NCBI RefSeq assembly: GCF_009391885.1
Contig: NZ_VZII01000025.1
Location: 1-64,000 of the forward strand
DNA length: 64,000 nucleotides
Reading direction: 5' to 3'
Source: Pseudomonas sp. MN1F
GTDB lineage: Bacteria > Pseudomonadota > Gammaproteobacteria > Pseudomonadales > Pseudomonadaceae
Shown here piece by piece: positions 17,722 through 28,439 of the stretch. The notes under the pieces were generated by a model that was not told the origin of the DNA, made no database searches, and was given only the letters and a program-made list of their open reading frames with translations. The stretch's first letter is position 1, and each line of letters starts with the position of its first letter. The translations under genes were made by a program, and so were the position numbers.

Positions 17722-18540
17722 TTAGCGCTTCATGTGCTCTGGCAGGTGTGGCTGGATGGCGGTCAGGACGGCCTTGAAGCACTTGATGTTGCCTGCAACG
17801 ATGTGGCCCTTGTCGAGGAAGTCGTGGCCACCGTTGAAGTCGCTCACCAGGCCACCGGCTTCCTGGATCAGCAGCACGCCTGCAGCCATGTCCCACTCGG
17901 ACAGCCCCGACTCCCAGAAGGCGTCGAAGCGGCCGGCAGCCACGTAGGCCAGGTCCAGGCTGGCGGAGCCGGCGCGGCGAATGCCGGCGGTCTGGCCAGT
18001 CAGGGCGCGGAACATGCCCAGGTAGTTGTCCATGTCAGCCATCTGGTTGTCACGGAACGGGAAGCCGGTGCCCAGCAGGGCGCCGTCCAGGCTGGTGCGC
18101 GAGCTGACGCGCAGGCGGCGGCCATTGAGTTGGGCGCCACGGCCGCGGCTGGCGGTGAATTCTTCCTGGCGAACCGGGTCGACGATCACGGCGTGCTCGA
18201 GGCGACCACGGTATTTGCAGGCGATGCTGACAGCGAAGTGCGGAATGCCGCGCAGGAAGTTGGTGGTGCCGTCCAGCGGATCGATGATCCACAGGTAGTC
18301 CTTGCCTTCTTCGCCGGTGCCGGCGTGCAGGCCGGTTTCTTCACCTTGAATGGAGTGGTTCGGGTAGGCCTTGCGCAGGGCATTGACGATGCTCTGCTCG
18401 GCGGCGCGATCCACTTCGGAGACGTAGTCCTTGGCCTCTTTCTCGTCGACCTTGATGGTATCCAGGCGTTCGATGGAGCGGAAAATCAGTTCACTGGCGC
18501 TGCGAGCGGCGCGCAGGGCGATATTCAGCATGGGCTGCAT
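17722..18540 (-). CDS. suhB: Inositol-1-monophosphatase family protein SuhB
   Basis: A 272-residue Mg-dependent phosphatase of the inositol monophosphatase superfamily. Metal ligands are in 'IQGEETG' (first Glu), 'IIDPLDGTTNFLRGIPHF' (Asp-Pro-x-Asp-Gly-Thr) and 'LSEWDMAAGVLLIQEAGG' (Trp-Asp). In gamma-proteobacteria SuhB also binds RNA polymerase in rRNA antitermination, and that function is likely here by orthology. It is divergent from trmJ, with about 150 bp between them. Confidence 0.95.
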   Translation of the reverse strand: MQPMLNIALRAARSASELIFRSIERLDTIKVDEKEAKDYVSEVDRAAEQSIVNALRKAYPNHSIQGEETGLHAGTGEEGKDYLWIIDPLDGTTNFLRGIPHFAVSIACKYRGRLEHAVIVDPVRQEEFTASRGRGAQLNGRRLRVSSRTSLDGALLGTGFPFRDNQMADMDNYLGMFRALTGQTAGIRRAGSASLDLAYVAAGRFDAFWESGLSEWDMAAGVLLIQEAGGLVSDFNGGHDFLDKGHIVAGNIKCFKAVLTAIQPHLPEHMKR

Positions 18541-18691
18541 GGGCGGGTCACCTGGAGATGTTAAAGAAGAAAGCCGATCATTCTAGCAGAAAAGTTTGGC
18601 GGCAGAAGTGTCACATTTGCTTTCATGGCGTTACGCTGGTCGGTTCTGTAAGATCGATTTCCCGCAAACCTGCATCTGAGAGCACAACACC

Positions 18692-19462
18692 TTGCTGCAA
18701 AATATTCGTGTTGTTCTGGTCAATACCAGCCACCCCGGCAACATCGGCGGCGCTGCGCGTGCCATGAAAAACATGGGCTTGTCGCGTCTGGTGCTGGTGC
18801 AGCCAAAAGAGTTCCCGTCCGGCGACGCCACCGCGCGTGCCTCGGGCGCCGACGATATCCTGGCCAATGCCCAGGTGGTCGACAGCCTTGAAGACGCGTT
18901 GGTCGGATGCAATCTGGTCATGGGCACCAGCGCCCGTGAGCGCAGCATCCCCTGGCCGTTGATCGACCCGCGTGAGTGCGGGGCCAAGGCCGTGGAGCAC
19001 GCCAACGGGGGTGAAGAGATCGCCTTGGTGTTCGGGCGCGAACACGCCGGCCTGACCAACGAAGAACTGCAGCGATGTCACTTCCACGTGCACATTCCCT
19101 CGAACCCCGACTTCAGCTCGCTGAACCTTGCTGCCGCAGTCCAAGTGCTCTCCTACGAGGTGCGCATGGCCTGGCTGGCAGCCGAAGGCGCGCCATCGAA
19201 AGTCGAGAAGTTCGATGCCAACTCGCTGCGCAGCAACGAGCTGGCGACCATGGACGAAATGGAGCTGTTCTATGAACACCTGGAGAAAACCCTGGTGGAC
19301 ATCGGCTTCCTCGACCCCGAGAAGCCCAAGCACCTGATGCCGCGCCTGCGCCGGCTGTATGGGCGCAGCTCGGTCAATCGTTCGGAAATGAGCATTTTGC
19401 GCGGCATCCTCACCGAGACCCAGAAGGTCGTCCGGGGCGAGCCGCATAAACGGAAGGACTGA
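18692..19462 (+). CDS. trmJ: tRNA (cytidine/uridine-2'-O-)-methyltransferase TrmJ
   Basis: A 256-residue SPOUT methyltransferase that 2'-O-methylates nucleotide 32 in the anticodon loop. 'VVLVNTSHPGNIGGAARAMK' is the N-terminal family motif with the active-site Asn; 'LVFGREHAGLTNEEL' and 'SSLNLAAAVQVLSYEVRMAW' form the knotted SAM-binding region. Start is TTG 18692, fixed by homology of the first residues (LQNIRVVLV); no ATG is available. cysE begins three bases after the stop. Confidence 0.95.
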   Translation: MLQNIRVVLVNTSHPGNIGGAARAMKNMGLSRLVLVQPKEFPSGDATARASGADDILANAQVVDSLEDALVGCNLVMGTSARERSIPWPLIDPRECGAKAVEHANGGEEIALVFGREHAGLTNEELQRCHFHVHIPSNPDFSSLNLAAAVQVLSYEVRMAWLAAEGAPSKVEKFDANSLRSNELATMDEMELFYEHLEKTLVDIGFLDPEKPKHLMPRLRRLYGRSSVNRSEMSILRGILTETQKVVRGEPHKRKD

Positions 19463-19465
19463 CAG

Positions 19466-20254
19466 ATGTTCGAACGTCTGCGTGAAGATATCCAAAGCGT
19501 ATTCCATCGTGATCCGGCGGCGCGCAACGCCTTCGAGGTACTGACCTGCTACCCCGGCATGCACGCTATCTGGCTGCACCGCCTGGGCAATGCCCTGTGG
19601 AAGCGCGACTTCAAGTGGCTGGCCCGCCTGGTGTCGAACTTCGGCCGCTGGCTGACCGGTATCGAGATCCATCCCGGTGCGACCATCGGTCGACGCTTCT
19701 TCATCGACCACGGCATGGGTATCGTCATCGGCGAAACCGCCGAGATCGGCGACGATGTCACTCTTTATCAGGGCGTGACCCTGGGTGGTACCAGCTGGAA
19801 CAAAGGCAAGCGCCACCCGACCCTTGAGAACGGTGTGGTGGTAGGGGCGGGTGCCAAGGTGCTCGGCCCGTTCACCGTCGGTGCCGGGGCCAAGATCGGC
19901 TCCAATGCGGTGGTGACCAAGGCGGTGCCGGCCGGTGCCACTGCGGTTGGCATCCCAGGGCGGATCATCGTCAAGAACAGCGAGGACACCGAACTCGAGG
20001 CCAGGCGCAAGGCCATGGCCGAGAAGATCGGTTTCGATGCCTATGGTGTCAGTGGCGACATGCCGGACCCGGTAGCCCGTGCCATCGGTCAGATGCTTGA
20101 CCACCTGCAGGCCGTCGACGAGCGCCTGGAGGGCATGTGTGGCGCGCTGACCAAGATGGGCAGTGATTACTGTGCCAAGGAGCTGCCGAAGCTGCCGGAA
20201 GATGACTTCGCGGTCGAAACCCAGGCGGCCCAGCGCGACACTCAGTCACATTGA
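19466..20254 (+). CDS. cysE: Serine O-acetyltransferase
   Basis: A 262-residue hexapeptide-repeat enzyme that makes O-acetylserine for cysteine synthesis. The left-handed beta-helix runs from '[19 protein letters not shown]' through '[20 protein letters not shown]', with catalytic His residues in 'FIDHGMG' and 'GKRHPT'. The C-terminal tail after residue 190 is long and not closely similar to the E. coli tail that binds cysteine for feedback inhibition. It sits directly upstream of the isc operon, where IscS needs cysteine, but a terminator separates the two. Confidence 0.95.
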   Translation: MFERLREDIQSVFHRDPAARNAFEVLTCYPGMHAIWLHRLGNALWKRDFKWLARLVSNFGRWLTGIEIHPGATIGRRFFIDHGMGIVIGETAEIGDDVTLYQGVTLGGTSWNKGKRHPTLENGVVVGAGAKVLGPFTVGAGAKIGSNAVVTKAVPAGATAVGIPGRIIVKNSEDTELEARRKAMAEKIGFDAYGVSGDMPDPVARAIGQMLDHLQAVDERLEGMCGALTKMGSDYCAKELPKLPEDDFAVETQAAQRDTQSH

Positions 20255-20284
20255 TTGCGCCGCAGTGAAGTCACTCTGACATAT

Positions 20285-20307
20285 GGGGCGTGTGCTCACG
20301 CCCCTTT
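20285..20307 (+). terminator. Terminator after cysE
   Basis: GGGGCGTG (20285-20292), loop TGCT, CACGCCCC (20297-20304), then TTTA. A strong stem with a short U-tract that isolates trmJ-cysE from the isc operon. Confidence 0.8.
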
Positions 20308-20363
20308 ACTGCTACACTCGCGCCCGCCTCCCCGATGCAAACCCGACTAAAGCAGTAGGTCTA

Positions 20364-20396
20364 ATAGTTGACTTAAATGCTCGGGAATCGCATACT
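20364..20396 (+). promoter_or_regulatory. isc operon promoter with an IscR type 1 site
   Basis: TTGACT (20368-20373) and CATACT (20391-20396) are spaced by 17 bp. The 25 bases 20364-20388 begin ATAGTTGACT and end TGCTCGGGAAT, which fits the IscR type 1 pattern (ATAG/CYYGACT ... CRRSTAT) with some drift on the right half. The -35 lies inside the site, so [2Fe-2S]-IscR bound here would block polymerase, giving the known feedback control of isc genes. Confidence 0.8.
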
Positions 20397-20433
20397 CGCA
20401 CACATCCCGTAACTCCCGTGGTACCCACTAGCC

Positions 20434-20925
20434 ATGCGACTGACTACCAAAGGCCGATACGCCGTCACTGCCATGCTCGACCTGGCACTGCACGCGCAGC
20501 ATGGGCCGGTGTCTTTGGCCGACATTTCCGAGCGCCAGGGCATTTCCCTCTCTTATCTGGAACAGCTGTTCGCCAAGCTGCGCCGCAGCAGCCTGGTCTC
20601 CAGTGTGCGCGGTCCGGGCGGTGGCTACCAGCTGTCGCGCGGCATGGAAACCATCCAGGTGGCCCAGGTCATCGACGCGGTCAACGAGTCGGTCGATGCC
20701 ACCCGTTGCCAGGGCCTTGGGGATTGCCATGCCGGTGACACCTGCCTGACCCACCACCTGTGGTGCGACCTCAGCCAGCAGATCCACGAATTCCTCAGCG
20801 GCATCAGCCTGGCCGACCTCGTCATGCGCCGTGAGGTGCAGGAAGTCGCTCAGCGCCAGGACCTGCGGCGTGTCGCAGGCCGTACCGCCTTGCTGGACAA
20901 GATTGAGACGTCCGCCGTCGACTGA
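20434..20925 (+). CDS. iscR: Fe-S cluster-sensing transcription regulator IscR
   Basis: A 163-residue Rrf2-family winged-helix regulator. The N-terminus '[20 protein letters not shown]' and recognition region '[20 protein letters not shown]' with wing '[12 protein letters not shown]' are typical. Cluster ligands are the three cysteines in 'CQGLGDC' and '[10 protein letters not shown]' plus the nearby His. With its [2Fe-2S] cluster it represses its own operon through the site at 20364-20388. First gene of the complete isc operon. Confidence 0.97.
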   Translation: MRLTTKGRYAVTAMLDLALHAQHGPVSLADISERQGISLSYLEQLFAKLRRSSLVSSVRGPGGGYQLSRGMETIQVAQVIDAVNESVDATRCQGLGDCHAGDTCLTHHLWCDLSQQIHEFLSGISLADLVMRREVQEVAQRQDLRRVAGRTALLDKIETSAVD

Positions 20926-20976
20926 CCGATTAGATCAACAGTGACGAGCGACGCCACCGCCTGATAGGAGATACCC

Positions 20977-22191
20977 ATGAAGTTGCCGATCTACCTCGAT
21001 TACTCCGCTACCACGCCGGTCGACCCACGTGTCGCCCAGAAGATGGCCGACTGCCTGCTGGTCGACGGCAACTTCGGTAACCCGGCCTCGCGTTCCCACG
21101 TGTTCGGCTGGAAGGCCGAAGAAGCGGTCGAGAATGGCCGCCGCCAGGTTGCCGAGCTGATCAACGCCGACCCGCGCGAAATCGTCTGGACCAGCGGTGC
21201 CACCGAGTCCGACAACCTCGCCCTGAAAGGCGTGGCGCACTTCTATCAGACCAAGGGCAAGCACATCATCACCTCCAAGATCGAGCACAAGGCGGTCCTG
21301 GATACCGCTCGCCAGCTCGAGCGTGAAGGTTTTGAAGTTACCTACCTGGAACCGGGCGAAGACGGCATCGTCACCCCGGCCATGGTTGAAGCCGCCCTGC
21401 GCGACGACACCATCCTGGTCTCGCTGATGCACGTGAACAACGAAGTCGGCTCGATCAACGACATCGCCGCCATCGGTGAACTGACCCGTTCGCGCGGCGT
21501 CCTGTTCCACGTCGATGCCGCCCAGTCGGCTGGCAAGGTCGAAATCGACCTGCAGAAGCTGAAGGTCGACCTGATGTCGTTCTCGGCGCACAAGGTCTAC
21601 GGCCCTAAAGGTATCGGCGCGCTGTACGTCAGCCGCAAGCCGCGCGTGCGTCTGGAAGCCATCATTCACGGCGGTGGCCATGAGCGCGGCATGCGTTCGG
21701 GCACCCTGCCGACCCACCAGATCGTCGGCATGGGCGAAGCCTTCGCCATCGCCAAGCAGGAAATGGCCGCCGAGAACGTGCGTATCAAGGCCCTGAGCGA
21801 CCGCTTCTTCAAGCAGGTCTCGGACCTCGAAGAGCTGTACGTCAACGGCAGCAAGACTGCCCGCGTGCCACACAACCTGAACCTGAGCTTCAACTACGTC
21901 GAAGGCGAATCGCTGCTGATGTCCCTGAAGGACATCGCCGTATCGTCCGGTTCGGCCTGTACCTCCGCTTCGCTCGAGCCGTCGTATGTACTGCGCGCTC
22001 TGGGCCGCAACGACGAGCTGGCGCACAGCTCGATCCGCTTCTCCTTCGGCCGCTTCACCACTGAAGAAGAAGTCGACTACGCCGCGCAGCAAGTCTGCAT
22101 GGCCGTCAACAAACTGCGTGAGCTGTCGCCGCTGTGGGACATGTACAAAGACGGCGTTGACATCTCCAAGATCGAGTGGGCCGCCCACTAA
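20977..22191 (+). CDS. iscS: Cysteine desulfurase IscS
   Basis: A 404-residue PLP enzyme that takes sulfur from cysteine and passes it to IscU and to tRNA thiolation enzymes. '[18 protein letters not shown]' opens the family, '[17 protein letters not shown]' holds the PLP lysine, and '[20 protein letters not shown]' the mobile loop with the persulfide-forming Cys. It lies 51 bp after iscR and 46 bp before its partner iscU. Confidence 0.98.
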   Translation: MKLPIYLDYSATTPVDPRVAQKMADCLLVDGNFGNPASRSHVFGWKAEEAVENGRRQVAELINADPREIVWTSGATESDNLALKGVAHFYQTKGKHIITSKIEHKAVLDTARQLEREGFEVTYLEPGEDGIVTPAMVEAALRDDTILVSLMHVNNEVGSINDIAAIGELTRSRGVLFHVDAAQSAGKVEIDLQKLKVDLMSFSAHKVYGPKGIGALYVSRKPRVRLEAIIHGGGHERGMRSGTLPTHQIVGMGEAFAIAKQEMAAENVRIKALSDRFFKQVSDLEELYVNGSKTARVPHNLNLSFNYVEGESLLMSLKDIAVSSGSACTSASLEPSYVLRALGRNDELAHSSIRFSFGRFTTEEEVDYAAQQVCMAVNKLRELSPLWDMYKDGVDISKIEWAAH

Positions 22192-22237
22192 GCAGTCGCC
22201 GGCAAGAGCGGCTCCCTGATGAGGAAGGAATTGCACC

Positions 22238-22624
22238 ATGGCATACAGTGAAAAGGTCATCGACCACTACGAAAACCCACGCAACGTCGGCAAGATGAAC
22301 GCCGAAGACCCGGATGTCGGTACCGGCATGGTCGGCGCCCCAGCGTGCGGTGACGTGATGCGTCTGCAGATCAAGGTCAACGAGCAAGGCATCATCGAAG
22401 ATGCCAAGTTCAAGACTTACGGCTGCGGTTCGGCCATCGCTTCCAGCTCCCTCGCCACCGAGTGGATGAAGGGCAAGACCCTGGACGAAGCCGAAACCAT
22501 CAAGAACACCCAGCTGGCGGAAGAACTGGCGTTGCCGCCAGTGAAGATCCACTGCTCGGTACTCGCTGAAGATGCCATCAAGGCAGCTGTTCGCGACTAC
22601 AAGCAGAAGAAAGGCTTGATCTAA
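22238..22624 (+). CDS. iscU: Fe-S cluster scaffold IscU
   Basis: A 128-residue scaffold on which [2Fe-2S] and [4Fe-4S] clusters are built. Its three ligand cysteines are in '[10 protein letters not shown]', '[11 protein letters not shown]' and '[10 protein letters not shown]', and the Asp of 'CGD' is also present. 'LPPVK' just before the third Cys is the binding motif for the chaperone HscA, which is encoded downstream. Good ribosome site AGGAAGG about eight bases before the ATG. Confidence 0.98.
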   Translation: MAYSEKVIDHYENPRNVGKMNAEDPDVGTGMVGAPACGDVMRLQIKVNEQGIIEDAKFKTYGCGSAIASSSLATEWMKGKTLDEAETIKNTQLAEELALPPVKIHCSVLAEDAIKAAVRDYKQKKGLI

Positions 22625-22659
22625 GCCGCCCGTTGCAAGGTAAGACTCAAGGAGTTCCG

Positions 22660-22983
22660 ATGGCTATCAGCATGACAGAAGCCGCCGCCAACCACATTCG
22701 CCGCTCCCTCGACGGGCGCGGCAAGGGTGAGGGCATTCGCCTGGGCGTGCGCACCACCGGCTGCTCGGGCCTGGCCTACGTGCTGGAGTTCGTCGACGAG
22801 CTGGCCGCAGAGGACCAGGTGTTCGAGAACCACGGCGTCAAGGTGATCATCGATCCCAAGAGCCTGGTCTACCTCGATGGCACCGAGCTGGACTTCGTCA
22901 AGGAAGGGTTGAACGAAGGCTTCAAGTTCAACAACCCCAACGTGCGCGGTGAGTGTGGCTGCGGCGAAAGCTTCAACGTCTGA
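22660..22983 (+). CDS. iscA: A-type Fe-S carrier IscA
   Basis: A 107-residue carrier that delivers clusters or iron to apoproteins. Conserved cysteines lie in '[16 protein letters not shown]' and the C-terminal '[12 protein letters not shown]'. The ATG at 22660 is preceded by GGAG (22651-22654); upstream in-frame alternatives lack a ribosome site. hscB starts nine bases after its stop. Confidence 0.97.
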   Translation: MAISMTEAAANHIRRSLDGRGKGEGIRLGVRTTGCSGLAYVLEFVDELAAEDQVFENHGVKVIIDPKSLVYLDGTELDFVKEGLNEGFKFNNPNVRGECGCGESFNV

Positions 22984-22991
22984 GGCTGGCC

Positions 22992-23513
22992 GTGGGTACT
23001 CCTTGTCATTACGCTCTGTTTGACCTCCAGCCCTGCTTCCGCCTGGACCTCGACAAACTGGCCACTCGCTATCGCGAGCTGGCCCGCGAGGTCCATCCGG
23101 ACCGCTTCGCCGACGCCTCCGAGCGCGAGCAGCGGGTAGCGCTGGAAAAGTCCGCGGCCCTCAACGATGCCTACCAGACCCTGCGCAGTGCGCCGCGCCG
23201 TGCCCGCTACCTGCTGGCTATCGGTGGCCACGAAGTGCCTCAGGAGGTCACGGTCCATGACCCTGATTTCCTGTTGCAGCAGATGCAGTGGCGTGAAGAG
23301 CTCGAAGAGCTGCAGGACGAAGCCGACCTCGATGGCGTGGCTGTGTTCAAGAAGCGCCTGAAGGCTGCTCAGGACACCCTCAACGAGGATTTCGCCGCCT
23401 GCTGGGATGTGCCTGCCGAGCGCGACAAGGCCGAACGCCTGATGCGCCGCATGCAATTCCTCGACAAGCTCGCCCAAGAAGTGCGCCAACTGGAAGAGCG
23501 CCTCGACGATTAA
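22992..23513 (+). CDS. hscB: J-domain co-chaperone HscB
   Basis: A 173-residue J-protein that brings IscU to HscA and stimulates its ATPase. The J-domain has '[20 protein letters not shown]' with the essential H-P-D. The C-terminal helical domain ('[20 protein letters not shown]') binds IscU. The GTG at 22992 is chosen because the chain [19 protein letters not shown] is the normal family N-terminus. Confidence 0.96.
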   Translation: MGTPCHYALFDLQPCFRLDLDKLATRYRELAREVHPDRFADASEREQRVALEKSAALNDAYQTLRSAPRRARYLLAIGGHEVPQEVTVHDPDFLLQQMQWREELEELQDEADLDGVAVFKKRLKAAQDTLNEDFAACWDVPAERDKAERLMRRMQFLDKLAQEVRQLEERLDD

Positions 23514-23555
23514 CCCGGTGTCGCCCGTGATGACGCCTAAGGTATTCAGATAAGC

Positions 23556-25418
<1,863 letters not shown>

Positions 25419-25421
25419 CCG

Positions 25422-25763
25422 ATGCCCCAGGTGATTTTCCTGCCGCACGAGAAGTTCTGCCCGGACGGGCTGGTGGTTGAAGTGGAGCCAGGGACCAACA
25501 TCCTGGAGCTGGCCCACGAGCACCACATCGAGATGGAAAGCGCGTGCGGCGGTGTGTGCGCCTGCACCACCTGTCACTGCATCGTGCGTGAAGGCTTCGA
25601 CTCGCTCGAGGAAGCCGACGAGCTGGAAGAGGATATGCTGGACAAGGCCTGGGGCCTGGAGGCGCAATCGCGCCTGGCCTGCCAGGTGATCGTCGGTGAG
25701 GATGACCTCACCATCGAGATTCCGAAGTATTCGCTCAATCACGCTGCCGAAGCGCCGCACTGA
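25422..25763 (+). CDS. fdx: [2Fe-2S] ferredoxin of the Isc system
   Basis: A 113-residue adrenodoxin-type ferredoxin that supplies electrons during cluster assembly. Cluster cysteines are in 'ESACGGVCACTTCHCIV' (C-x5-C-x2-C pattern) and 'SRLACQVIVGEDD'. The acidic segment 'DSLEEADELEEDMLD' is the usual partner-binding face. iscX follows ten bases after its stop. Confidence 0.97.
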   Translation: MPQVIFLPHEKFCPDGLVVEVEPGTNILELAHEHHIEMESACGGVCACTTCHCIVREGFDSLEEADELEEDMLDKAWGLEAQSRLACQVIVGEDDLTIEIPKYSLNHAAEAPH

Positions 25764-25773
25764 GGTTTGCCCG

Positions 25774-25974
25774 ATGAGCCTGAAATGGATTGATGTACTT
25801 GAGATCGCCATCCAGCTTGCGGAAAGCAAGCCGGACGTTGATCCTAGATATGTGAATTTCGTCGATCTGCACCGTTGGGTGCTGGCCTTGCCAGAGTTCA
25901 GCGACGATCCGTCACGTGGCGGTGAGAAAGTGCTCGAGGCCATCCAGGCGGCCTGGATTGAAGAAGCCGACTAA
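25774..25974 (+). CDS. iscX: Fe-S assembly regulator IscX
   Basis: A 66-residue acidic protein that binds IscS and is thought to modulate cluster assembly as an iron-dependent adaptor. The chain MSLKWIDVLEIAIQLAESKP with 'DPRYVNFVDLHRWVLALPEF' is the family pattern. The ATG at 25774 is used; in-frame codons upstream lie in fdx. It is the last gene before the hairpin at 26006. Confidence 0.95.
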   Translation: MSLKWIDVLEIAIQLAESKPDVDPRYVNFVDLHRWVLALPEFSDDPSRGGEKVLEAIQAAWIEEAD

Positions 25975-26005
25975 GCGTGACGCTGCAGGTTAGGCAATCC
26001 CCTGG

Positions 26006-26035
26006 AACCCGCGTATAATTCGCGGGTTTAATTTT
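26006..26035 (+). promoter_or_regulatory. Combined isc terminator hairpin and ndk promoter
   Basis: AACCCGCG (26006-26013) and CGCGGGTT (26021-26028) form a perfect 8-bp stem whose seven-base loop TATAATT contains a perfect -10 box TATAAT (26014-26019). TAATTTTTC follows the stem, so the RNA hairpin can terminate the isc transcript. The best -35 candidate is TTAGGC at 25990-25995 (18-bp spacing), which is weak. Confidence 0.7.
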
Positions 26036-26064
26036 TCGTAACACTCAATATTCTGGAGTTTTCC

Positions 26065-26490
26065 ATGGCTGTTCAACGTACTTTCTCGATCATCAAGCCT
26101 GACGCCGTTGCCAAGAACGTTATCGGCAAGATCACCACCCGCTTCGAAGAAGCCGGCCTGAAAATCGTTGCCTCGAAAATCAAGCAACTGTCCAAAGCCG
26201 AAGCCGAAGGCTTCTACGCCGAGCACAAAGAGCGCGGCTTCTTCGCTGACCTGGTTGCCTTCATGACTTCCGGCCCAGTCGTTGTTCAGGTTCTGGAAGG
26301 CGAAAACGCCATCGCTCTGAACCGTGAGCTGATGGGCGCTACCAACCCTAAAGAAGCTGCTCCAGGCACCATCCGTGCTGACTTCGCCGAGTCGATCGAC
26401 GCCAACGCCGTTCACGGTTCGGACTCCGAAGCTGCTGCTGCTCGCGAAATCGCTTACTTCTTCGCTGCTACCGAGGTAACCACTCGCTAA
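26065..26490 (+). CDS. ndk: Nucleoside diphosphate kinase
   Basis: A 141-residue enzyme that equilibrates nucleoside di- and triphosphates through a phosphohistidine. The N-terminus '[20 protein letters not shown]' and active-site segment '[20 protein letters not shown]' with the phosphorylated His are typical. GGAG sits 7-10 bases before the ATG. Codon use is strongly biased, as expected for high expression. rlmN lies 28 bp downstream. Confidence 0.98.
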   Translation: MAVQRTFSIIKPDAVAKNVIGKITTRFEEAGLKIVASKIKQLSKAEAEGFYAEHKERGFFADLVAFMTSGPVVVQVLEGENAIALNRELMGATNPKEAAPGTIRADFAESIDANAVHGSDSEAAAAREIAYFFAATEVTTR

Positions 26491-26518
26491 GCGAAAGCTT
26501 ACGGGTGAGGGTGAATCC

Positions 26519-27664
26519 ATGACGACATCTACTGGCAAAATCAACCTGTTGGGGCTGACCCAGCCGGAAATGGAAAAGTTCTTCGACTCGATAGGGGAGA
26601 AGCGCTTCCGTGCCGGTCAGGTGATGAAATGGATTCACCATTTTGGCGTGTCCGACTTTGCGGCCATGACCAACGTAGGCAAGGTCTTGCGCGAAAAGCT
26701 CGAGGCCGTTGCCGAGATTCGCCCTCCGGAAGTGGTCAGTGAAGACATTTCCGCCGACGGCACCCGTAAATGGGTGATCCGCGTTGCCTCCGGCAGCTGC
26801 GTCGAGACCGTCTACATCCCCACCGACGACCGCGGTACCCTCTGCGTTTCGTCGCAAGCCGGCTGCGCCCTGGACTGCAGTTTCTGCTCCACCGGCAAGC
26901 AAGGCTTCAACAGCAACCTCACTGCCGCCGAAGTGATCGGCCAGGTGTGGCTTGCGAACAAATCCTTCGGGACCGTCCCGGCCAAGATCGACCGCGCGAT
27001 TACCAACGTGGTCATGATGGGCATGGGCGAGCCCCTGCTGAACTTCGACAACGTCATCGCCGCCATGCACATCATGATGGACGACCTGGGCTACGGCATT
27101 TCCAAGCGTCGCGTCACCTTGTCCACCTCGGGCGTGGTGCCGATGATCGATGAACTGGCCAAGCACATCGACGTGTCCCTGGCGCTGTCGCTGCACGCGC
27201 CAAACGACGAGCTGCGCAACCAGCTGGTGCCGATCAACAAGAAGTACCCGCTGAAGATGCTGCTGGAGTCGTGCATGGGCTACATGTCGACCCTGGGCGG
27301 CAAGCGTGTGCTGACCATCGAGTATACCCTGCTCAAGGACGTCAACGACCAGCCTGAGCATGCGGCACAGATGATCGAGCTGCTGCGTGACGTACCGTGC
27401 AAGATCAACCTGATCCCGTTCAACCCGTTCCCGCATTCGGGTTACGAGCGGCCGAGCAACAACGCGATTCGCCGCTTCCAGGACCTGCTGCACCACGGTG
27501 GTTTCAATGTCACCACCCGTACCACCCGTGGCGACGACATCGACGCTGCCTGTGGCCAGCTTGTGGGTCAGGTCAACGACCGTACCCGCCGCAGCGAGCG
27601 CTACATCGCGGTCCGCCAGCTGTCCGCTGACGCCGAGCTGCAAGACAGCACCGTGCGTCACTGA
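26519..27664 (+). CDS. rlmN: 23S rRNA/tRNA adenine-C2 methyltransferase RlmN
   Basis: A 381-residue radical-SAM enzyme that methylates C2 of A2503 in 23S rRNA and A37 of some tRNAs. The [4Fe-4S] motif is '[18 protein letters not shown]' (C-x3-C-x2-C). '[13 protein letters not shown]' and '[18 protein letters not shown]' are family blocks; the methyl-carrying Cys is in the '[10 protein letters not shown]' segment. Its need for an Fe-S cluster fits its position after the isc operon. pilF follows after 13 bp. Confidence 0.97.
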   Translation: MTTSTGKINLLGLTQPEMEKFFDSIGEKRFRAGQVMKWIHHFGVSDFAAMTNVGKVLREKLEAVAEIRPPEVVSEDISADGTRKWVIRVASGSCVETVYIPTDDRGTLCVSSQAGCALDCSFCSTGKQGFNSNLTAAEVIGQVWLANKSFGTVPAKIDRAITNVVMMGMGEPLLNFDNVIAAMHIMMDDLGYGISKRRVTLSTSGVVPMIDELAKHIDVSLALSLHAPNDELRNQLVPINKKYPLKMLLESCMGYMSTLGGKRVLTIEYTLLKDVNDQPEHAAQMIELLRDVPCKINLIPFNPFPHSGYERPSNNAIRRFQDLLHHGGFNVTTRTTRGDDIDAACGQLVGQVNDRTRRSERYIAVRQLSADAELQDSTVRH

Positions 27665-27677
27665 GTCCGGCCTTGCC

Positions 27678-28439
27678 ATGAGCCTGCGCGCCGCGCTGTC
27701 GATCCTTGCGCTTTCGCTGCTGGCCGGCTGCGTGTCGGGCGGCGCGAGCGACCCTCTGGCCAATCGCCAGGGGCGGGCGGAGGCAGGGCGGGCCTATACG
27801 CAGCTTGGCCTGGGTTATTTGCAACAAGGTTTGACCCAGCAGGCCAAGGCCCCCTTGGGCAAGGCGCTCGCGCTGAATGCCGGGGATGCCGATGCTCATG
27901 CGGCCCTGGCCCTGGTGTTCCAGGCCGAAGGTGAGCCAGCCCTTGCCAATGGGCACTTCGAAAAAGCGCTGGCTGCCCGCCCGGGCGACACGCGAATTCG
28001 CAACAACTACGGCAGTTTCCTATATGCTCAGCAACGTTTTGCCGAAGCCGAGCAGATGTTTCGCCTGGCCAGTGCCGATACCCTGTATCCTGAACGTTCG
28101 CGGGTGTACGAGAACCTTGGCCTGACCGCCCTGGAGCTCGGCGATCGCGACCAGGCACATGCGTATCTGACCAAGGCCCTGCAACTCAACCGACGCCAGC
28201 CCAGAGCGTTGCTGGAAATGGCTGAGTTGTCCTTCGAAAACAGGCATTATGTGCCGGCCCGGGATTACTACGATCGTTTCAGCCAGTTAAGCGATCACAG
28301 TCCCCGTAGCCTTCTGCTGGGCAGCCGCCTTGCCCGGGTATTCGACGAGCAGGGCACCCTGGCCGATCTGGGCCAGCAATTACAACGACTTTATCCCGGT
28401 ACGCCGGAATATCAGCAATACCTGTCGGAGCAACGATGA
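27678..28439 (+). CDS. pilF: Type IV pilus pilotin lipoprotein PilF/PilW
   Basis: A 253-residue outer-membrane lipoprotein with six or so TPR repeats that pilots the secretin PilQ to the outer membrane. The lipobox is 'LSLLAGC' at residues 12-18, and TPR-like helices run from 'GRAYTQLGLGYLQQGLTQQA' to the C-terminus. The ATG at 27678 gives the proper signal peptide; longer frames run back into rlmN. Its stop overlaps the rodZ ATG (ATGA). Confidence 0.93.
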   Translation: MSLRAALSILALSLLAGCVSGGASDPLANRQGRAEAGRAYTQLGLGYLQQGLTQQAKAPLGKALALNAGDADAHAALALVFQAEGEPALANGHFEKALAARPGDTRIRNNYGSFLYAQQRFAEAEQMFRLASADTLYPERSRVYENLGLTALELGDRDQAHAYLTKALQLNRRQPRALLEMAELSFENRHYVPARDYYDRFSQLSDHSPRSLLLGSRLARVFDEQGTLADLGQQLQRLYPGTPEYQQYLSEQR

